A DNA stretch of 12,436 nt from Chloromonas sp. AAM2 (Eukaryota; Chlorophyta; Chlorophyceae; Chlamydomonadales; Chlamydomonadaceae). The DNA lies in assembly GCA_004335635.1 (NCBI GenBank), contig QAXH01006672.1:1-12436 (forward strand), written 5' to 3'. The position numbers and the translations under genes are program-made. Positions 8,076-12,436 of the stretch are shown here, piece after piece (positions within the stretch are counted from its first letter, which is position 1; every line of letters starts with the position of its first letter). The notes under the pieces were generated by a model. The model made no database searches and was not told the DNA's origin. It was given only the letters and a program-made list of their open reading frames with translations.

Positions 8076-8379
8076 TGCGGCTTCTTCAAAAGAGCTGCTC
8101 GCATGGGAATGTCAGGGTGCGGTGGCTGCAGTAGACCGAGTGCTTGTAAGGCTCGCTGGCAAATGTCCTATGCATTATGTAGACACCACCAGGTGAGGAA
8201 GACAGTTTTCAAGGTTGCTGCAGTAAGCCTTATGTCTTAACTTTATGCCTTTTGAGAACCAGGGTTGAATCCACATCAGTGTCAAGCATTTGGTTACTGC
8301 AAATCGTCCGGCGCCTGCCGTGCTACAACGATTTTCCAAAGAAAACCGTCAATACAAAGTCTCATTCTCGTGCGTGCTC

Positions 8380-11300
8380 TCAGCTCCGCAACACCAGCTC
8401 CAGCTTCTTGCGCTTAACTAAAAAGCCGCTAGCTGCCGTGCTCTGCCTGCTGCTGCCACCGCCCAGTTCTGTTCCACTTGCAGCAGATGTTGCTGCAGAG
8501 GCCGCTGCTGCTGCCATGGCATCCTGTTCATCGTCGTCTGCTAATTCCTTTGCTTTCGCTTCAGCTACCTGTGCCGCCACCTCAGACTGCCACTGGAGCA
8601 CGGCTGTGGCCACGGGCCCCGAGCGCCTGCCAGACCCAGGCTTGGTCACGGGCCCAAGGTCCTTGACGTTCACCTGAGGCAGGCGCAGTACGAGCAAGCA
8701 ACTGAACTCAATAAGCGGTAGCCGTCTAGCCACAGGGGTCCAGTCAGGCTACGCAAGGTGCCGCAGCAGACGTGTCCCGTGCTGTTCCGGGCATACAGAT
8801 ACAGAGTACAATGCCACATGCATGACAGAATTTGCAAGCTTGCATTCAGGTACCGCAGGAGAAGTGCGAAAAGAAAGTTGGTTCCAAATCGTTTGCACGG
8901 CCTGCGGCCACCACGCCCCGTTCCAACCAGATGGGGCGATTGAAGGGTCGCAATGTCATCTCTTGGCTAGGAAAACACAGACGTACGCCAAACACAAAGC
9001 ATCTGCCAACGTTGCGTGCAGTTGGCACCCTGCAGTTGACTGCAGCCTTGTGGCAATGGCAACACTGGTATGTGCTGACAGTCTAGACCCAAGTGTCCCC
9101 TATGTCAAGATGTTCAGTAGCCACGCCAACACCTCTACCAACTCTACACACCACTGATTGTGGGTAATCAGCTTCTGCAGGCATCACACCTTCCTCTGGC
9201 ATCGCGACATGCATCAGCAGCAGTCTGATCACGTCAGAGCACGCACCTCTGCTCCCCCCAGCTTCTTGAGGTACAGCTGGATGGCAAGGGTCAGCACTGT
9301 GTTGCTGAAGTAGTACAAGGTCAGGCCGCTGGGCACGTTGAGCGAGAACCACCCCAGCATGAGGGGCAGGAAGGCCGTCAGAGCCTTGCTTGTGTTGGCG
9401 TTGGGGTCGCTGTCGTCAACGGGCGGGTTCACCAGGGCGCTTGACAGGTACTGCACACACGGAATGCACGCATGCACCCGTGTCAATGCCACCTGTCTCG
9501 TTGCCTGAAACACACATGATAAGCCACGCTGAGCGTGGTCTTGTGAGTTCTTGCTGACAAGACGTTGCTGACAATGACATGTGTGCGCGCCTGACAGCCT
9601 GTGAGCAGTGGGTTCTAGAGCCTGTTTAGATGCTAGGCCATGCGTTGGCGTGCCTGGCTGCCTGCCCCCTGCCCCCCCTCCCCTCTCTCCCCCGCAGCAC
9701 AGGCAGAGTGAGGTAGGCCACCCCCTGGTCCCAGCCGATGGGCGGCGCGCCGTCAACCAGAGGGAACAGCCAGTCGGTGCCAGAGCCCGCTTGCCGCAAC
9801 GTCATGGTTGTAGGGCCAGCCAGCGATGGGATCCAGTAAAATCCCTGGATGTGACCAGTGCAGCAAACAAAATTATCAGCAACTGCGTGCTGTGGAATTA
9901 CGCAGACCATGGCCTGTGGCCCCATAGCAAACACTAGGCAGCAAAATCTCACATCAAGGGCCCCAAACTTCAGACAAGCATTGTGTTCCGTTTTCAAGGT
10001 ATACAAAACAATCGAAGGGCAATGGCACCGACTATCAGACAGGCTCACCTGTGTATCAAAGAGTCCTTCATTGGCTGCATTGGTGAGTGAGCTGTACAGG
10101 CCAATGAAGATGGGAATAGTGGCCAGGGTGGGTAGGCAGCCTGCACAACAGCATCGACGAACAGGGTTGATGTGCACACATGCATGACAGGGTGCTGGCA
10201 CAAGTGGGTGTCCTTGTTGATGTGCACACATGCACGGCAGGGTGCTGGCACAAGTGGGTGTCGTTGTTGATGTGCACGCATGCATGGCAGGGTGCTGGCA
10301 CAAGTGGGTGTCCTTGTTGATGTGCACACATGCATGGCAGGGTGCTGGCACAAGTGGGTGTCCTTGTTGATGTGCACACATGCATGGCAGGGTGCTGGCA
10401 CAAGTGGGTGTCCTTGTTGATGCGTTTTGTGGCACAGCTCTGATCAAAAGCAGCCAAGAGCATTGCAGCCAGTGTTGGCACAGGCTGGCTGATAGAATAC
10501 CCGTGACCTGATCCCTGGAGTCCGTTGCCCAGCTGCTTGACCCCTTGGCCAGCCCACCCTCACCTGCCAGCGGGTTGACCCCCGCCTCCTCGTATAGCTT
10601 GCTGGTCTCACTGGACACCTTGTCCTTGTCCTCCCCATACCGAGCCTTGATCAAGTCGATGCGAGGTTTGAGCGTCTGCACGGCCATGGCCGACTCTACC
10701 TGCACGCAACAACAGCAAGCAAAGTGCACCGCATCACGTGCTGCCTGTTCACACCTGGCATGGTGGACATTGTGCAGCATGGGTATGAGCAACAAGCAAG
10801 TGCAGACTTGACAGCAGCTGGCGGTATGTTGGCCATGCATCAGCGAGTGTGGTGCTGCCCTCACCTGCTTCTTTGTGAGTGGGTAAGTGACTGTCTTGAC
10901 GAAAAGAGTGAGCAGAATGATGGAGTATCCATATGAGTATGGCACATGCAAGGTGTCCAGCCCGGACTGGACAAAGCCTAGCAGGGTCTGCAGTGCATCC
11001 GTCAGTGGAGCCAGCACGCCACCACCTGCAGGGGCAGCCAGCCAAGAGAGTAGTGGTGTCGTGCACGTCACTGCCTCTCCCATAGCGTGCATGCCATATG
11101 CTTTAAACAGCCTGTGCACCTACGTATGAGACATGGTTTACCTGTTGTCCGTCTTTGAACCTGTGTGCATGCTCACTAACACACAAACACATGCTGTTGC
11201 CCTGCTGGCAGCCTCTTCTCCTTGTGCTGTTTGCGTGTCAAGCTGCATGCCATTTCCAATATCACAGATGTTTGTCACAGAATTGCACGTAAGGTGGCTT

Positions 11301-11917
11301 TGACGTCAGACTTCTGAGGTGAGAAGTTAGTTCAAGCTTGAACGTTGAAGGTGAGCTTCATCTTCAGGGATTATTCAAAATGGAGCCTTCTCTACTTGGC
11401 ATTATCAGCTTGGGTTGGCTTGTCATCCTGCAGCCCCATGCATGGCACGTGCTTGACCCATGGTGTGTCCGGGAGGAGCTCAAGGATGCTATAGAAGTGC
11501 TTAAAACGTCAGCGTGTGCGGCATTTTATCGGATGATTCTCATCCTGGCCATAGATGAGGCAATGCATGCATTATGGACACTGGACATGGCCTACCAGAC
11601 TTAGCAATCGCTGTTGTCGCTGTTGTCGCTGCATTGTCAGCAGCATCTTGCAAGGAACTTGATGCATGCACAGTTACAAGCTGCCGCCTGCGAGTACGAA
11701 GGACTAGGAGGTGCTGGAAGCCCTGCAAAGCCGAGGGTGCTGGCAAGACGACACACCGGTCACTTCTGCAGGCAGGCGAGCGGGGGACAGCAACGAAGAT
11801 CAAAATCTTGCATCGTCGGGTAGCCTGCATCGCAGAACCTTTGCCATTCACCGAGTCACACCTTCGGCCACTTTGCGCTCCAAAGCACGACGTGTTGCTG
11901 CTTCGTAGCAGAGCCAT
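8380..11917 (-). CDS. ALB3: ALB3 chloroplast thylakoid membrane insertase (Alb3/Oxa1/YidC), seven exons
   Basis: ALB3 inserts light-harvesting and photosystem proteins into thylakoids, working with cpSRP and FtsY. Exons in gene order are 11917-11596, 11025-10865, 10699-10564, 10140-10049, 9844-about 9701, 9450-9247 and 8673-8380, about 455 residues in all. The ATG at 11917 has a strong context (ACCATGG). Residues 1-85 form an Arg/Ser-rich transit peptide ending RRRQLVTVHA, a plausible cleavage site. The core shows HVPYSYGYSIILLT, FVKTVTYPLTKKQ (Lys151 at the groove basic position), AGVNPLAG, CLPTLATIPIFIGLYSSLTN, GFYWIPSLAGPT, GSGTDWLFPLVDGAPPIGW and LPLMLGWFSLNVPSGL, then LYLKKLGGAE. Exon 6 could read through to a stop at 9229, but a GTGCGT donor at 9246 joins it in frame to exon 7: VNVKDLGPVTKPGSGRRSG, an acidic/Ala-rich stretch, and basic VKRKKLEL. 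Introns 1 and 3 are phase 1; the rest are phase 0. The exon 5-6 join lacks a few residues (see findings). Identity is near certain; exon 5's end and exon 7's end are least sure. Confidence 0.95.
10167..10422. repeat. 50-bp minisatellite, five copies, in ALB3 intron 3
   Basis: Five units of 50 bases (10167, 10217, 10267, 10317, 10367) plus a 6-base start of a sixth. Each unit starts TTGATGTGCACACATGCATG and ends GGGTGTCCTTG, with only a few substitutions between units. It lies wholly inside intron 3 of ALB3 (10141-10563), beginning about 26 bases from the exon 4 acceptor. No unit is interrupted by unique spacers, so it is not a CRISPR array. Confidence 0.97.
11330..11343. repeat. 14-bp perfect palindrome in ALB3 intron 1
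   Basis: GTTCAAGCTTGAAC is its own reverse complement. A TGACGTCA bZIP-type palindrome lies 22 bases away at 11301-11308. Both are inside the 570-base first intron and could be intronic regulatory sites; this is only suggestive. Confidence 0.4.
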
Positions 11918-12250
11918 GGTAGAACGCACAATGTGCCAGCCTGAATCGCTGAATGTCTGCTTGGGTCTGGAGGATCCACGCGATAACGGTTGGTTTTGCG
12001 TTGCTGAAAGCGTGACGATGGGCAGCGTCCAGACGACAAGATGCTCTGCGTCAGAATTCCCACGGCGTCGTTTGGGCAGGGTTTAATCCCCAGGTGTGAT
12101 GGATCCGTTGGTCATTCTTCTGTCATGTGACATCAGTCTCAGTTCGGTCTCAGTCTCTCAGTTCTTGTTCTTCATGTGACTTTTTAAAGTTCCTCGCATG
12201 TATAAACCGTCTGTATATATTCAGGGACGGGCACTTACAAGGAGGGAGTG
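11918..12250. promoter_or_regulatory. ALB3 upstream region; TATA-like elements near 12201-12220
   Basis: This is the presumed 5' UTR and promoter of ALB3 (reading leftward). TATAAA at 12201-12206 on the + strand and a TATATA run at 12214-12219, readable on both strands, could serve ALB3, a rightward gene, or neither. The TATATA run lies about 300 bases from the ALB3 ATG. No transcription start can be fixed from sequence alone. Confidence 0.3.
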
Positions 12251-12295
12251 CACACCATGAAGCACGTCCAACGCAAATAACAACTACTTGCGCAG

Positions 12296-12408
12296 GACAG
12301 CTTGACAGGCTTAAGGCTACCTGCAGAGAGAAGGGTGTGCGTTTATATGCTCGTAATGGGCGGAGCATTAGCCGGGTGCAACTGAAGGCATTGGTTCGGT
12401 TGAGGTGA
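12296..12408 (+). CDS. Possible exon of a rightward gene at the window edge (SAP-like helical segment)
   Basis: After a possible acceptor (TTGCGCAG, ending 12295) the frame reads QLDRLKATCREKGVRLYARN, then GRSISRVQLKALVRL. It meets a possible donor (GAG|GTGACC at 12405) or the stop TGA at 12406-12408. The two amphipathic helices with a Gly-containing turn loosely recall SAP DNA-binding motifs, but the similarity is weak and the spacing unusual. No start codon can be assigned. It could equally be a chance frame. Confidence 0.25.
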
Positions 12409-12436
12409 CCACGGTGCTTGTGAGGTGATTGTGCAG

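Noticed and set aside
9229..9246. Stop at 9229 as the ALB3 C-terminus
   Set aside because: A GTGCGT donor precedes it, and splicing in phase 0 to 8673 yields a family-like tail; kept only as a possible intron-retention form.
10167..10422. CRISPR array
   Set aside because: The 50-bp units are directly adjacent with no unique spacers, in a eukaryotic intron.
9626..11119. A 497-residue - strand open frame read as one protein
   Set aside because: It runs through four ALB3 introns, including the minisatellite; the insertase motifs are interrupted by Cys/His-rich intron translation, and clean GT-AG sites restore the family sequence.
11574..12086. A 170-residue + strand frame
   Set aside because: It is antisense to ALB3 exon 1, whose splice into exon 2 restores a family match; the + frame shows no motifs.
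1..12436. tRNA or rRNA genes
   Set aside because: I looked for T-loop consensus and rRNA-like stretches by eye and found none; a covariance-model scan would be needed to exclude them.

Overview
The window reads as nuclear DNA from a green alga (Chlorophyta). Its genes are split by short GT-AG introns with GTGAG/GTGCGT donors and TGCAG acceptors. One gene has a TGTAA polyadenylation motif after its stop. The 5' gene has a Ser-Pro/poly-Pro cell-wall glycoprotein architecture, and the 3' gene is the chloroplast insertase ALB3. The order or genus cannot be named from this sequence. All exon models below were built by hand from reading-frame continuity, splice sites and family motifs.

Layout, left to right. 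(1) 1-1370, + strand: the 3' part of a hydroxyproline-rich, cysteine-containing extracellular glycoprotein gene (three exons seen, 5' end outside the window), with a TGTAA signal at 1811. (2) About 1830-3660: no convincing gene, several small tandem duplications; this is the convergent 3' space between gene 1 and the next gene. (3) 3667-5649, - strand: a complete four-exon gene for a 213-residue protein with a Gln-rich N-terminus, an acidic patch, a poly-Pro linker and a C-terminal RAMA domain. The RAMA domain is split over three exons and only appears after splicing. (4) 5650-8379: a gene-poor, repeat-rich tract. It holds hairpins, a 36-bp duplication, recurring copies of a roughly 20-bp motif, a 30-bp repeat that encodes a basic decapeptide on the - strand, and two copies of an unrecognised GPxQDDxxGxxGRxRA peptide module. 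These look like relics of an unrecognised gene or mobile element. (5) 8380-11917, - strand: a seven-exon ALB3 (Alb3/Oxa1/YidC) gene with transit peptide, insertase core and C-terminal tail. The join between exons 5 and 6 is unresolved and one intron carries a 50-bp minisatellite. (6) 11918-12436: the ALB3 upstream region and, at the right edge, a possible exon of another + strand gene.

The genes do not form a pathway. The cell-wall protein, the RAMA protein (candidate reader of N6-methyladenine in DNA, by family inference) and the thylakoid insertase are separate functions side by side. The most notable item is the small stand-alone RAMA protein. Next are the decapeptide/GPxQDD module tract and the unresolved membrane-segment exon of ALB3.
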